Shown here: piece by piece, positions 12,501-27,500 of the stretch
Layout: each line of letters begins with the position of its first letter
How positions within the stretch are numbered: the first letter of the stretch is position 1
Assembly: GCA_023055355.1 (NCBI GenBank)
Contig: JALJCS010000004.1
Coordinates: 34,590,244-34,654,243, forward strand
Direction: 5' to 3'
Length of the DNA stretch: 64,000 nt
From: Agelaius tricolor
Taxonomy: Eukaryota; Chordata; Aves; Passeriformes; Icteridae
Program-made: the position numbers and the translations under genes
Notes under the pieces: generated by a model
The model's input: only the letters and a program-made list of their open reading frames with translations
Databases searched by the model: none
Told to the model about the DNA's origin: nothing

Positions 12501-15500
12501 CTGATGCAGCTCACCTAAGTTACAGGCTTACTCCTCTACACAAAGAGCTTGAGTCAGTGTAAGTCCTTCTGAAACAGAGAGCTTGCTGCTTCAGTTAGTA
12601 CTTCTACATGTCTGAGTTGTACAAGACACTTGTGTTAGGAAAGCAGAACCCTGCTAATGTATAAAAGAATACCCTCTTAAAATTGCATAGCCTTTTGAAT
12701 AACTGAAGCCTGTAAGCTGTTCAGTTACCTGTCATGTAGGGTTCAGCAGTAACCCCACAGATCTTTCTTCTTACTGATTAAAATGTAAGGGTAAATCAGA
12801 GGGACTTGGATAGGATGAACATGAACTGCGGAGGTGGAGAGAACATAGTACAAATTCCAGGACAGTTTTGTCTTTTAAATGACCTTTTTCCATAATCTCT
12901 TAACAGAACATTGCTGGGCAAGTTACAGCAGATTACAATCGAGAGCAGCTGTGGCTTGCCAATGAAAATCTGATTGTTGGGCTGCAAGCCCGAGCAAGGG
13001 GATTCTTAGTCAGAAAAAACTTTCAGGAGAGAAAAGCCTATCTTCAAAACCAGGAACCATCTGCCATCAAAATACAGGTACTGTTCTAGAACAAGAAGGT
13101 AATGTGACTTGGGCTGCTTTTTGCATATAACAGGTGACATGACTGGTTACTACCACTGATAAAATTCTCAAACAGATCTATCTCCCTGTTTCCAGCAGCA
13201 GCAATTTAAACTTCTACATCTGTAGAAGTGTGTGAAAGCACAAGTTTATGTTCTTTCACACAGCAAATATCCAATTTTAAAAGAATCTATTGTATCCACC
13301 TCCAGTGAAAGTTACTTGGGAAAAGCTCATTAATGCACAGCCCTGGCTTTGTTCTGGCATGCTCAGATTTTTTTGTGGTATGCCTAACTATGCACAGTAC
13401 AACACCAGAAGGTATTTGTTAAGTATCGAAGCAAAAATTCCTTGGCAAAGCATGACATAAGAAATACATTCCTTACTAGACTATCCCTAGTTGGAAGTGG
13501 TTAGTTTCTGCTCCATGAAGTCATAACTGGACAGGGAGTGGCAGCTGCCCTGGTGTTCTTTGGAAGTATTTCTTGGATGTTTCCGGCTGAGGGCGCAAAC
13601 ACTGACAGAGGCATGCACACTGGTTTTAGATGGTGAAATATACAGCTCCCATTAGGAGCAATTTGTTCTACCACCCACCCACCAAAAAAAAAAAAAAAGG
13701 AAAAATACACAAGAGAATTTTTTTAATCTACAGTAACTATGTTTAACAATTCATTATGACAAATATCTTTACCTCTAGTGGTTGTTATTGGGATTGACTT
13801 TTCATTTTCCGGCATGGTGTCTGAGCCCAGTAAAGAATTGTACTTTGAGAAATTCAAAGTCTGTGCGAATAAGTTCAAAATATGGAGAAATGTAGGTAAA
13901 TAAAGTTGTTCTCTGTTTTCTTTCTATTTGCATTAAAGTAAAAAAGACTTGTGGAAAGACAACAAGTAGAGAACAAGGCTGGTGTCACTGGCTGATAGAG
14001 AAGACAGGCAAAAGCAGCAGTAAAAGTATCTGACATCCCTGTCATTGGATTCCTTGACAAGTGTTTGTTTCTGAGCTAGCAAACAGAGTCAGCTGAAGGA
14101 ATTAACTTGGAAAAGAGACCAGGGCAAGAGCAATGTGGGTCCAGATAGGTAAGGGACAATTTCTGGATGCAACAGAGTGACAAAATGGGTAGGGCTGGTA
14201 GAGACCACAGCAGGTCATCTGGTCCAAACTCACTTTTCAAGCAGGGTTATGCTTGAAGCACATGGCACAGGCTTTTATCCACATGGTTCTGGAATATCTC
14301 CAAAGTCTCTGCAACTTCTCTGGTCAATCTGTTGCAGTACATGGCCACCTGTAAAGAAGTTCTTCCCCCATACTCAGGTGGAACTTATTGTGCATCCGTG
14401 TCTGCCCATTGCCTCCTGTCCCTTTTGCTCAGCACTACTGAGAAGAGCCTGATCCACCCTCTTGATACCCTCCCTTCAGATAATTACTGACATTGATGAG
14501 GTGCCCTCTCGGTCATCTCTTCTTAAGGCTAAACAGGCCCAGCTCCCTCTGCTTTTCCTTGTAAGGGAGATGTTCTAGACCCCACATCATGTTTTTAGAC
14601 TCCACTGAACCCACTCCAGGAGCTCCATGTCTCTGTTGTCCTGAGGAGCCCAGAACTGGACACAGCACTCCAGGTGAGGCCTCACCAGGGCTGAGTACAG
14701 GGGCAGGATCACCTCCCTCCACCTGCTGGCAATGCTCTTCCCAATGCCCCCCAGGATACCATTGGCCTTCTTGGCCACCAGGACACACTCTGGCTCATGG
14801 AAGCTTCTTGTCCACCAGGACTCCCAGGTCCTTCTCCACAGAGCTGCTCCCCAGCAGAGCAGCCCCAGCCTGTGCTGGTGCCTGGGGCTGTTCCTCCCCA
14901 GGTGCAGGACCCTGCACTTGCCCTTGCTGAATTTCAGATGGTTCTTTGTCCATCTTTCCAACCTGCTGATGTCCTTCTGAAGGGCTGCACAGCACTCCAG
15001 GGTATCAGCCACTCTGCCCAGCTTTGTGTCCTTTGCTGAGGAGGCATCTGCCCCTTCATCCAAGTAATGGATGAATAAATTGAAGAGTACAGCATTGAAC
15101 ACCACTAGGGGTGACACTAGAGGGACACCACTAGGGACAGGCCTCCAACTAGACCCTGTGACACTGATTGTAACCCTCTGAATCTGTTGTTCAGCCAGTC
15201 CTTGATCCACCTCACTGTCCACTCATCCAGCCCGCATTCCTGAGTTTGTCTATGAGGATATTGTTAGGAGACAGTCTTGAAATCCCTACTGACATCAAGT
15301 AGACAATATCCACCACTCTCCCCTTACCCTTACACACTTACTTTACAAACCCATGGTGACTATTCCTGATCATCATATTGTTATCCACGTGGACAGAGGT
15401 GGTCCCCAGACTGAGGCACTCCATTGCTGTTCCAGGGATGGGAGATGAGGCTAAGTAATGGCAAGAGCTGGAAGTCACTTGTGGGATGAAGCCAGTGACT

Positions 15501-18500
15501 GGGATGCTAAGGATGTGGGTGTACTGGTGATAAGAGTAAGGATGAATTCAGGATGGTGAAGGAAATAGCACTGGACAATAAAATGTGCTGAGATTGATCA
15601 AAATTAACATGTCATGTATGAGGGCACCTTAAAAAATAGTGGCAGAGGCAAGCTTACTTATACCTTAGTTATCTCTTTATCACAATAGCAGACTTTTTCC
15701 TAAAAAATCACTGTTAATGATTTTAGTATGTTACATAGATTTAATAAACATGAGTTTGTTACTAGGGATAATAGTCTTCTGCCTTCTCTAAAACAGGCTT
15801 TCTGGAAAGGATTCAAACAAAGGAAAAGCTATGTTGACAGGTTAAAGGTGCTTCAAGGCAATGTTGCTGCTATTGTTAAGGTAAGAACACCCAATGTGTT
15901 TTGGGGATCAAGTATGCTTTATTCCTTGATATAGTCCATCACCACCTGGGAATCAGAGACTAGGAGCACAGGGCTGGAGGTTTTCCAGAAATTTGCATGG
16001 CATTCAAAGTTGTTTAGCTGATAGGTTAAGCAAATTGCTTCTTAAAAGCTCTGCATTTGACTTTCAACAGGCTTTGCCGAACTTGAAGGGCTCTTGAAAG
16101 AGATTTCCTTATATCTCTATTCCCAGCACTAAACTAGAAAACATTTGGGATGACAGTGTATTATTTCCTTAAAAGCTGTCAAATCTCTCTCTCTGAAAAA
16201 TGCTCACTTTTCTGAGATGCTAATGGGACCATTATATCACGATTGGATTGTAGATCACAGATGGAATATTGTGACAGAATCTCCTGTTTTTGAGGGGAAC
16301 TGGTTTAGAATTGAGATCTGAGACCTGAAGGTATAAATTATTTCCAAAGATAATGTTACACACAGGTGGTAGAAACCTGAACTCTGCTTGATATAGTGGC
16401 CTAGTGGGAACCCCTTTATCTGGTCACTGGCCAGTAGGAGCCTGGTGGTACAGTCATCTGTGGCCCTGAGCACACAGGAACAGCATGGCTGCAGAAGCAG
16501 ACATTCAAAAGTAAACTTACACACATGAAAGTTTGTGCAGTGTCCCTTAACTTTTAAAATTAATTTATTTAATTTTCAGATTCAGTCATGGGTCAAAATG
16601 TGGCTAGCAAGGAGAGCTTACAGGAACCGCCTACAATACTTCAAGGATCACGTAAGTAATTTTTTATCCATTTTGAAGATGAAATATTAAAGCATGGTAG
16701 TACGTATGCAGGAGCAGTTTTGGGAAACAGGAAAGAGGGTGCAAGTTTTGCAGTATGCTTCTGAGCAGAAGTGTGTCACAGCTAATTATTTTGCCTAATC
16801 TTGACCCTTTTCAGAATGACCAAATTGTGAAAATACAAGCATTTCTTAGAGCAAACAAGGCCAGGGAGGACTACAGAACACTAAGTAAGTAGTAACATTT
16901 GGGTGTTGTATATTTGGGGGCAAGTATGTTACTGTGCTCTAAGGTTTTTTATAAGTTTCACATGAGATTTCAGTCTCTTATTTAAAAGCAGGTCCAAGTG
17001 TTTGTAACACAATTGTTCTACAGCTGAAACTATTTTGTATAGCTGTACTTTTAAAGTATGACAAAAATATTGCATAATTGGCATAAACTTCACATTTTCT
17101 GCATAGTGATCAGCTTCCTGAGGGCTTTAGGGATGTTCAGTATTGCATCAACTAACAAGCCTATTTTCTTCAACTGCAGTTGGTGCTGAAAATCCACCCT
17201 TGACTGTTCTGCGCAAATTTGCCTACCTCTTGGACCAAAGTGACTTAGACTTTCAAGAAGAACTGGAAGTAATGAGGTTAAGGGAAGAAGTGGTTACAAA
17301 AATTCGATCCAATCAACAGCTGGAGAAGGATTTGAACTTAATGGACATAAAGATTGGATTGCTGGTGAAAAACAGAATCACTCTTCAGGTCAGCAGGCTC
17401 TGTTCAGGCTCCCTTAGTAGCATGCACTGAGCACTTCCCATTGTGGAAGGAACTCAAGGTTACACAATCACAGCTGAGGCTGGAAGGGATCTCTGGAGAT
17501 CATCTGGTCCAAACCCACTACACAAGCAGGGACACCCAGAACAGGTTGCCCAGGACCATGTCCAGATGGCTAATTATCTCCAACAATCTGAGCAGCCTGT
17601 ACTAGTGCTCAGTCAAAGTACTCCTGGTAAATTAAGCACTATCTTTGCATGTTTCTGCCTTGTGCTAGATGTTCTGTTGTCCTGAGTTGTACGTCACTGT
17701 ATTTTGCCAGTTGTGGACAATAGTAATTACTTGGCAGATTTAAAATTTTTTACGTCTTTTCTGTGTTAGAGTAGACTTCTGATCATATTCAACAGCTTGT
17801 TCAATGCTAATTAATCATGAATTAGTCTGTGTAGGAGATCAGACCTCACACAATCATTGTTAGTAAGCCATAATGATGAGAGATGAAGATGTTAAAAAAC
17901 TGGGTAATGAGTAGCACAGCAAAATTTACAAATTTGCTAATTAAGGCACTTAGAGTAATACTGCATTTAACATGGTTGGGAAAATGTTCATTTTTCCAAT
18001 CTGCCTGTTTTGTCAATATATAATCCAGAGTTTTGATCATCTTTCTGCAGGATGTGGTACTGCACAGTAAGAAACTTAACAAAAAGAGCAAAAGTCAACT
18101 GGAAGAGATGGTTATGGTTGACAAACAGGGCATCAAAGGTTTGAGTAAGGAGAGAAGAAAAAAATTAGAGGCTTATCAACACTTATTCTACCTTCTACAG
18201 GTAAATTTTAATGCAAAAATTAACATGGCAGCAATTTTTTTTAAGAAAAATTAGAAATACATTGTATAGAAATTGTATTGTATTAGAAATGTATTGTATT
18301 AGAAATGTATTGTATTAGAAATGTATTGTAATAAATATTGTAATATTTATTTTTTAAATAATTGTATTAGTGATTATGAAAATATTTCCAAATAACATGC
18401 AGACTGCAGCAGACACTATGGTCAATTTCTAATACTTCCTGTAATTGAGAAAATCCTTGTTGTTTTTAAAGTGTGCAGCAAATATGGCTGGCTTTTGCTT

Positions 18501-21500
18501 GAGCATACTTCAGTCTGTACAGAACATTCTGTCTGAAGAGAAATGTTTACCTCCCTGTAGTCCACATAAATTACTGTCACTAGTGGCGTACATTTTATGT
18601 GGTGCTAGGGAAGTGGTCTGCAATGCAGTTCACAGGACATGATGTATCTGTTCTTGTGCTTTTTTTATCTGACCTCACTGATATTTTTCTAGAAGAATTT
18701 TAGATTCTGCCAGGGCAGACTCCCTCCAAAGCAGACATGTAGTATGCAAAGTTTTATTGGTAGATAGCTATTGTCATATGGTAAATTCTAATTGTCAACA
18801 AATACATAGACTAGATGCAGAGACTCTCTATTTGCTATCCAGAGACTGTAAATAAAATACTTGACGGAGTTTCTCACTGACTGTGCAGTATTCTGTGTTT
18901 CTTATGTACTAGGATTTGGAGAAAAGTAAAACACGTATGGAAAATTGACATATAGTTGAGTCAACATAACTGCTTTAGGTGTGAACAAACGTAGAGAGCT
19001 GCCCTCCAAGGTGGGGGAGTTTGTCCGGGACAACCATATACAAGTGATTTTCTTTTGCTTTGTAGACTAATCCTACGTATCTGGCAAAGCTGATTTTCCA
19101 GATGCCACAAAACAAATCAACGAAGTTTATGGATACAGTCATCTTCACTCTATACAACTATGCCTCCAATCAACGGGAAGAATACCTGCTTCTGAAACTC
19201 TTCAAAACTGCTCTAGAAGAGGAGATAACGTATGTGCAGTCACAGAAAGTGTTCAGCTAGTTTGTGTTTTAGACAGTTCAATGAACACTTCATGATTAAA
19301 GGAAGCTGGTGGTTAATCTTTAAACTATCATTAAATTACATACATAATTTTATTACAAGAGAACTTTGTTTTCTGGGTGTCACTCTTAAACTCAAGTGAT
19401 CCCTGATTCAAGAAAAAAATAATCTTTCTATGGTAGACTATATTCCTCTATGAAAAAATGGCTTGTAAAAAGAGGCTAGGGCTTCTTGGTTTGTGCTTGA
19501 GTATGTAAGAGTAAAGTATTATCTTTCTTCATATAATCTTATGTTCTGTAAATCCTGAAATAATGAAATGTTATTTTATACCCTTAATGGATACTGGCTG
19601 AACAGGTATTTGGGTCTGAATCAGGTATAAATTAGCTGCCATGAACTATGCTGTTCCAGGACATTACTATAACACATGCAGAATTCAGACGGTAGTCTCT
19701 ATGTACCACTTTATTTTATATAAAAGCCTTAAGAAGTAGGCTATATAAAGAGGTTTCAACATAGAAACAGAGTAGTTTTGAAAGTGTGGGATTCAAAAAT
19801 ATGGATTACTGCACACATAAGTCATAACTCTTCTGTTCCTGATACAGCTCTAAGGTAGACCAGATCCAGGATATCGTGACTGGAAACCCCACTGTCATTA
19901 AGATGGTTGTCAGCTTCAATCGAGGCGCTCGTGGGCAGAACACCCTGCGCCAGCTCCTGGCCCCTGTGGTGAAGGAAATCATGGAGGACAAGTCTCTCAT
20001 AATCAACACTAGTCCTGTGGATGTTTACAAGGCATGGGTAAACCAGCTAGAAATGCAGACTGGTGAGGCCAGGTGAGTGAGGAAGATGGACATATTGTAC
20101 CATACACATAAGGAACCCCTCAGTTCTGCTCTCCTATTCTTTCTCTGTCAAACTGTTCTGTATGCGTGCCCATGCACCCCTTCTCAGTCTTCCTTCAGCA
20201 GAGAGATTTTAGGGGAGAAATGCTTGACAAACAGGTGCTTTAACTTGTTCTGAAAAATGAAAGGATCACGTTTATTGTCATGTCCTTCCAAAGTCAATTA
20301 CTTAATCTTTGTAAATGTAATAGATTATGCCATGGAACAACTTAGTCTTTTTCTCAAGTTTTTTACTTACGGCATGTTAGTAGTGTCCAAGGCTTTTGAT
20401 GAGCTATGCTGGGATAGGGATGTGGAGATGCATGCTTTATATTTGTATTCTGCTTTTGTTACTAAGGGAAGGTACATGATAACATGTGCACTCCCAACTA
20501 AGCAAATTACTTGCCTCCAAAAAAAGGAAGCCAAAGCATCTAACACAACAAAACAATTTTAGTAACAAAATCCAGCTTCAGTTGTACTTGTTAGACTTTT
20601 GTTCACTAATGGCCCTTATGAAGAAAAAAAAATGTTATTCTCAAATGTATATAACCTGGTTTCATGTTTATTTTTTTGCTTTGCAGCAAACTGCCATACG
20701 ATGTGACCACAGAACAAGCACTGACACACGCAGAAGTGGTCAATAAACTGGAATCATCTATTCAGAGTTTGCGGGCAGTAACTGACAAAGTTCTCACATC
20801 CATATTCTCTTCTCTCAATATGATGCCGTAAGTGCTCTGTTAGGACTCTCCAAGAGGCAGTTCATGCGCAGTTCACTTGAACCTCTGTGATGGAGATCCT
20901 TTCAAATCCTTCCCATGCTATCAAAGGCTTGTGATACTTCCTCTGGGATGGGTTGCCCAGTAGAGGGAGTGGTTTCGCTGCCTCTGCCCTGCTTTAGCAG
21001 CCTGGCAAACCTCTCCTTGTATTTGAAACATTTTGTGTTTTCCATTATCAACTCATTCTAGTGTTTCACGGGCAAGTGGGCAAGAAGCCAGTAACTTACG
21101 CTGACTAGAATGATTGCTTTCTATTTCATCTAAGTCTTTTCCAATATTTTGCCTTTTCATCTGTTCTACATGTAGTTATGGAATGAGATACATAGCCAAA
21201 GTTCTGAAGAGCTCACTCCATGCGAAATTCCCGGATGCAACTGAAGATGAATTATTAAAGGTAGACTTCCTAGGGCACACTGCCAGCAGCTTGTTGTTTT
21301 ACTGACAAAGTAGATTTTTATTAACACTAAATATTCTAAGGAACTGGGAAAGCAGCATTTATTGAAGGAATTTGGCACTTCTTATTGAGTTGCAAAGGGG
21401 CTGAGGAAGGGGGAATGGGGAATTCTGTTGCCACAATCTAAGTATGTTAATCTGGGTGCTCAGCAATTCTTATGGAAGAGGGTGCTCAATCTGTTTTGGA

Positions 21501-24500
21501 TAGTAACTGTACTGACAAGGCTGGAGTTTATCTGAATCATCCTGGGGCTTGGATTGGTAGTGAGGTCTTTGTGATCACCAGTCCTTTCATTGGAGAACAC
21601 TGTAGTCCTCTTCTTTTTTTCTCCCCTATCTAAAGTCGTTAAAATGTTAAGAAATTGTAACTTAAATCCAATGAGGAAGGTTTCTAAAAGAAAAGTCTGA
21701 GTAGATTATACTACACTTTGATTACATTACACTTAAGATGCTTGTAAAAGTTGTAGAAATAGCATTTGTGCAGACTGAAAAATAAGGTGTGAGTGTAAGT
21801 ATGGTACTGGCACAGTGGCTGTTGTTATCCTACCACAGCCATGGTGTCTCTTTAGAGGACTTAGAGGCTTTGCTCCATAAGCCTTCTAAACAGCTGAGAG
21901 ACGGACAACCCTGTCAAATTAGGACTATTTTGCACTTCAATAAAGACTCTTTTATCAGTGTTTAATTTCATGGTTCTAAAAGTACAAGGTTTTCATTTTA
22001 GCTAAACTTCCCTATTCTTCACTGTTCATCACTCCAGCAATACTGATTATAACTGCTCAACACATTAAAAAACTTAGATAACAAATGGAGTACCCCCTTG
22101 AAAGTCTTTGAATGTGTAAGCTGGAAGTTTTGCAGATGCATGCATATCAGCTAAAGCAAATTGCAGAAAGCAAAGTCCTGCCTGTTTCTGAGACCAGGAA
22201 TGCTTTGAAGTTGCCATCTTCAGAAGATGCTGCAGCATTGCTACAGAAACTGCAGTTTGGGAAATCTGTTCTCTAGATTTCTAGGGCTGCATTGCAGTCC
22301 AGTCCCTTTGAGAATTAATGGGTCCCCTTATCAACAAGTGCATTAAATGCTGCCAGTATCTGCAGCACTTCAAAGAATGAGCCTTGGGAGCAGAACCTTG
22401 CAAAATTTAGAAGAGTTGTGTTTAACTCCATGCTTTGCATTAGCTGAACTACAGCCAGTATCAAATTGAAATGTGGTTGTAAAAGTCCATAACTGATGTT
22501 CACAGAGGTGTTGTAGGAGAAGTATCATGTAAGAGGTTCTTCCAGTTAGCCCCATAGGTAATGTGTGTCTTAAGGATTCTTGTAGCACCAGTTCCTATGT
22601 CTAATTTAGAAGTAGAAATGATTGGTCATGTTTTGTAAGGTGTCATTCCTGTAGGCAAGGGGAAGATCTCTTAACTTTCTTCTCTAACTGTTTCTTTAGA
22701 TTGTTGGCAACCTTCTGTACTATCGCTACATGAACCCGGCCATAGTTGCTCCTGATGGCTTTGATATAATTGATATAACAGCTGGGGGTCAGATACACCC
22801 TGACCAGAGGAGGAACCTAGGCTGTGTGGCAAAAGTCCTCCAGCATGCTGCTTCTAACAAACTCTTTGAAGGAGAGAGCGAACATCTGTCATCTATGAAC
22901 TCTTACCTCTCACAGACCTACCAGAAGTTCAGGTATGCACAGCCCTCACAAATACCTACAGAGTAAGAGCTTTCCTCTAGGATGAGTAAGGGAGGTGGAC
23001 TCCTTGTTGATAGGAATTTCCTGTTCAAAATATTAAAAATGTTGAGTGATATGGCAAAGGGAAATGCTCACTTGACAAGGAAACTGGAGCAGGAGTAATA
23101 GGTTGCATTTTAGCTTGTGCATTAATTTGAGATCGCCTCTGCTGCCTTACAGCAAAACAGACTTAGAACAGACTGTGGTAAATCATTATCCAGACGAATC
23201 AATGTCTCCTTTGATTTGGGAGGACATCTGGACATTTTGTCTGAGGAAGAAAAAAATACTTGTCAGGACAAAGTTGTAGGGTTTGTTTTTATTCTCTCAT
23301 CTTTGCTGACGGATTCCATACAGATATCATTCTTTTATCTTGCAATTGTAGGAAACTGCACGTTTTCCTACATTCTGGGACACAAGTTCTTTGGGGTTAT
23401 TGCCCATTCATTGCTATTACATTGTGGTATTGTTGAGTTTTGCAATAAACTTGCACTCAGAGTTTCTGTCTTTAGTGTCTGCCCTTTGTGAAAGCAAATG
23501 CACTGTTCATATAATGGGTTTCCTTGAGAGACGTCAACCATGGACACAGAGATGATTCAATTCATAAAAAGTATGATACATAATTAGCAATTTTAATAAT
23601 AATAAGATAATTAGTAATTTTAATGAAGTATTTAAGCACATGACATAAACATGAAGAAGCTATAAGGTAGAAAGTGTTACAGCTAGAATAACAAATGCTA
23701 ATAAAAGAGCACTGCTCTAGTCAGCCCTTGATTGCTACAACTAATTAAGCTAACTTAAATATCTGTATGCCTATGCTCTGTACTTAGCCCTTCCTAGACA
23801 GCAACAGTGGCTGCCCTTAGCTGCCTGGTCCCCTTTGGAACAATATTAGCAATGTTAGCTATGCTCAAAGCTTTTAAGCCTGCCTGGATCTTTTACTCTG
23901 CAATTATGAACTTGTGCAGAAATTTGTCCACACCCTTCCTAAGCCTTTGAGATCATCTGCTTTCACAACTCCTCCTGTAGCAATATTTAGCGGTTTGCTA
24001 CCTGTTAGTTAAAATTAAAATTTTCCTGCAGTTTCATTGCATACCCTACTGGCCATTAGTTTTTGGACTGATTAATGAATTCTGAACACATCTCATGCAA
24101 TACCACTGTGATTTTGCATAACTTGATGTGTAGTCCCCAGCTTTTTCTCTCCAAAGTGAAGAATCTCAGCCCATTTTCTTTTTTCTTTTTAATTATTGTT
24201 TTCCAATACTTTAAAGGTGCTGCGAACCTGAAACACATATCCTCTTCAACACCATAGGGCTGCTGCACAATATGGCTCCTGGAGGAAACCCATAGGCATC
24301 ATCCAAAACCCTGTTTTTCCCAGCTGCTGCATTTCAGGTCTTTTCACTTCAGAAAACAAATTGGTTCTCTACAAGAGGACCCTGCTGGTTCTTGGTTATC
24401 TGTGCTCATCCCTGAAGAAGGCAGTTGCTTGGAGAGACACCAGTTGTTGTTTTGGGAAGCAGGTCTCAGTACTCCATGTGCATGCTAGTCATACTGAAGT

Positions 24501-27500
24501 AACATTTCAACCACACTGCATTTTTTCCTCTCACGATTCTTCTATTTATAAACAATCTAAATTTTCTCTCATTTTGAACACCTCATTTTCTGCCTAACAG
24601 CAATATAAATATCTGTGGGACAAATGGGAATTTTGTGCATCTATTTCAATCAATTCCTTCTCAGCACACCTCATACTGTGAATTGCCTTCATAAAATAAC
24701 AGGGAAATCCTTTTATAATTTTAAGGACTTAGAGAAATATCTATTTAATGGCTATTAAATAGATATTTCTCTAAGTCCTTAAAATGTACTTTGTTTACTA
24801 AGTAGGGGAAAAAACCCAGCCCCTTTAAAATAGTCTTCCACCAGCTACCCAGGAAAGAGAAGACTTATTTGTATTGACATATTGCCTCCTTGAAACATTG
24901 AGGGTAGATTGCAGGCTATAAGAGAAACATAATGCATGTCAAAGACTTGACTATGGCTTTTTTATACAGGCTAAATAAAGAGAATTTATAAGGGACAATT
25001 ATTGAAGTCTTTCTCATTTTCTCTTAGGAATTTTTTTCAAGCAGCGTGTGATGTTCCTGAACCAGAGGAGAAATTCAATATTGATGAATACTCTGATATG
25101 GTGACCCTTAGCAAGCCTGTCATATATATTTCTATTGAAGAAATTATCAATACCCATTCAGTAAGTCAATCAAAACAGACTAGTCAATGGACTATGGTAT
25201 ACAGATTATCAAATATTTGCACTCTCTGGGGAAAGCTTAGTTTTCATTCTTATTTTTGAAGCTATTTCTTTACTTCATCTCTGAAATATTCTGAAGCTGA
25301 ATATTAGATTTATTTTTTTCCCTAGGAAAAATGTAAATGCTGCTTTCATGCAACAGCATCATCTTGAATAATAGTTAGTATGTAACACTTTCTGATAAGG
25401 GGAAAGAACAATTATGTTCCAGTCTCGTGTGACATTTCTAACTTTAAAACAATCTTCTGTCTTGGGTAAGAAAGTGAAAGCTTGAAGCAAAACCTTTGTG
25501 AATAGAAACTGTATATTGTGGCTCTAGCATTGTCATGTGACTGCTTGGAAGCCAAGAAAAACATCAGATTTAGAAAAATTGACATTGTGGTATCATTCCT
25601 GTTCTTACTGTGGGTAAAGAGCAGAGTAACTGCAGTCTGAAGTATGACTTAATAGGGTGTAAGTTAAATGTTTACCACTTGTTACTCCTAAAACTGGGAT
25701 ACTACTATCTGTTTCCTGGCTTGCAATATGTCTCCTGTGTGTTCCCCCACCCAAGTAAAAAAAAAAAACCCACAACAACATTTCCCCATAAAAAAAAAAA
25801 GGCCACAAACACCACAAAGAATCTCTCTCAAATACTGCCAGGTACACTATGGAAAAGGTAGAACACCCAACTCACAGTGGGCCACTCTATAAGTTAAAGT
25901 GAAAACAAATAACCTAATCTGCTAAAAAAAACTTTCTGGTCTGTCTTTTTGCCTGTTCTTTTAATTTTTGAAGCAACAGACTTATGCCTGCAGGTAATGA
26001 CCAGAAGTTGTATGTGAGCATTAGTCCCTCCAGTGAGTTTAGTGACTGGCATAACATGTCTATTAGGTGGTGCAGAGGGTGCTGCAGAGCTTGTTCCTCA
26101 CTTAGAAAATACAGTCCTTTCTGAAAGGTATCACTGACACTGTTGTAAGCTACTGGAACGGATATACATAAAATAGTATCTTTCTGTGGATCACCAACAC
26201 TGTCTTTATTCCTTTGGGTGTTAAGGATGCAGCACCAAAATGCTCTGCTTGGGATTATTATCTTTTATTCTGTGACAATTAGGACTTTGTTAGTCCTAAT
26301 TGCAAATCTTCTGCTCAGCCATGATATTGAGCACTCCAGAGACAATAGCTGGAGAAGCAAGACAAGCTGTTTTACAGCAAGGGCAATTCCAAACTCTAGC
26401 CCAGAATCCAGGGTGCTTCCTGATTTTGGGAAGGTCCTCCATGATCCTGATCATGATAGGTCTATGTTTTTCTATATTTAGTTTCCAGGCTTATTTTCAA
26501 GTATAAAGATACCAGGAAAGCTTTTTCTGGATAATGATATCATTTACATTTGTTTATAGCTGCTTTTGGAACACCAGGATGCCATTGCCACTGAGACTAA
26601 GGACCTGCTGAATGAATTGCTGGAAGGTCTGGGACCTGTTCCTGATATAGAATCTTTCCTTGGTATGTTGTTTTTTGTCTTTATGGGTAACTTCATTTTA
26701 GGGGCAGAATTAAACAGAGGCTTGACTTAAATACTCTTGTGTCTCTCAGACCAATAGCTTCTGCTTCTCTGTTTACTACAGAATTATTTTCCAAACACTT
26801 ATTGTAACATTGAACCATATATTTGAACCTTTTTCTTAACTGCATTACTCACTCTAAAAATTGTGTGATTCAAAATCCAAACATTACTATTATTTTGAAT
26901 GATCCACTATAGAAAATTCTAAAACCAGACATTTTTTCTTTTGATACTTAATTATCCAAATAAAAATTACTTTGTTAAAATTATGCAAATTCCTTAGAAA
27001 GTAATGCATTTGAGTAGTATTTAATTTGCATGTATTGTAGAAAACTGTTTAGAAAGTAGCTAGGAGTCACGGATAACACCAACATTCAAGTGAGTAGCCT
27101 GTTAACATAGCTGCTACTCTTCTGTTTCTTCATTATCACTGCATGTTAGGATAAAGGATGTTACATTGTTTGTATTATTCTTTAAGAAGACAACATGAAA
27201 GTCTTTTGCACATCAGGAGCCTGAAAAGCAAGGATTGGTGTAATTTCCAAAACATTGTAGCTGGGCTTATAAATAGCTAAGTTGTTGTTTTGATTGTTCA
27301 ATGTCCAAAAAAAGACTGCTTCTAAGTGAAAGGAGCTGGAGGCACTATATAATAAGTTTAATATTTCTGAATATTTACAGTGATTCATCTAGGTACTTCT
27401 TTGCTTCATGTACTGAATCGTGGGAAAATTGGAAAACTTGGAGTAAAATATGTTTCCTTTTAGGGGAAGGAGCTGTTGATCCCAACGACCCCAACAGGGA

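Larger units (their letters stand above)
22933..25027. other. IQGAP2 intron with old CR1-like remnant and a perfect hairpin
   Basis: A 2.1-kb intron. It holds an eroded CR1/L3-like stretch (about 23900-24330) and the perfect inverted repeat at 24718-24785, each listed separately. The rest is unique and AT-rich. Confidence 0.6.
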
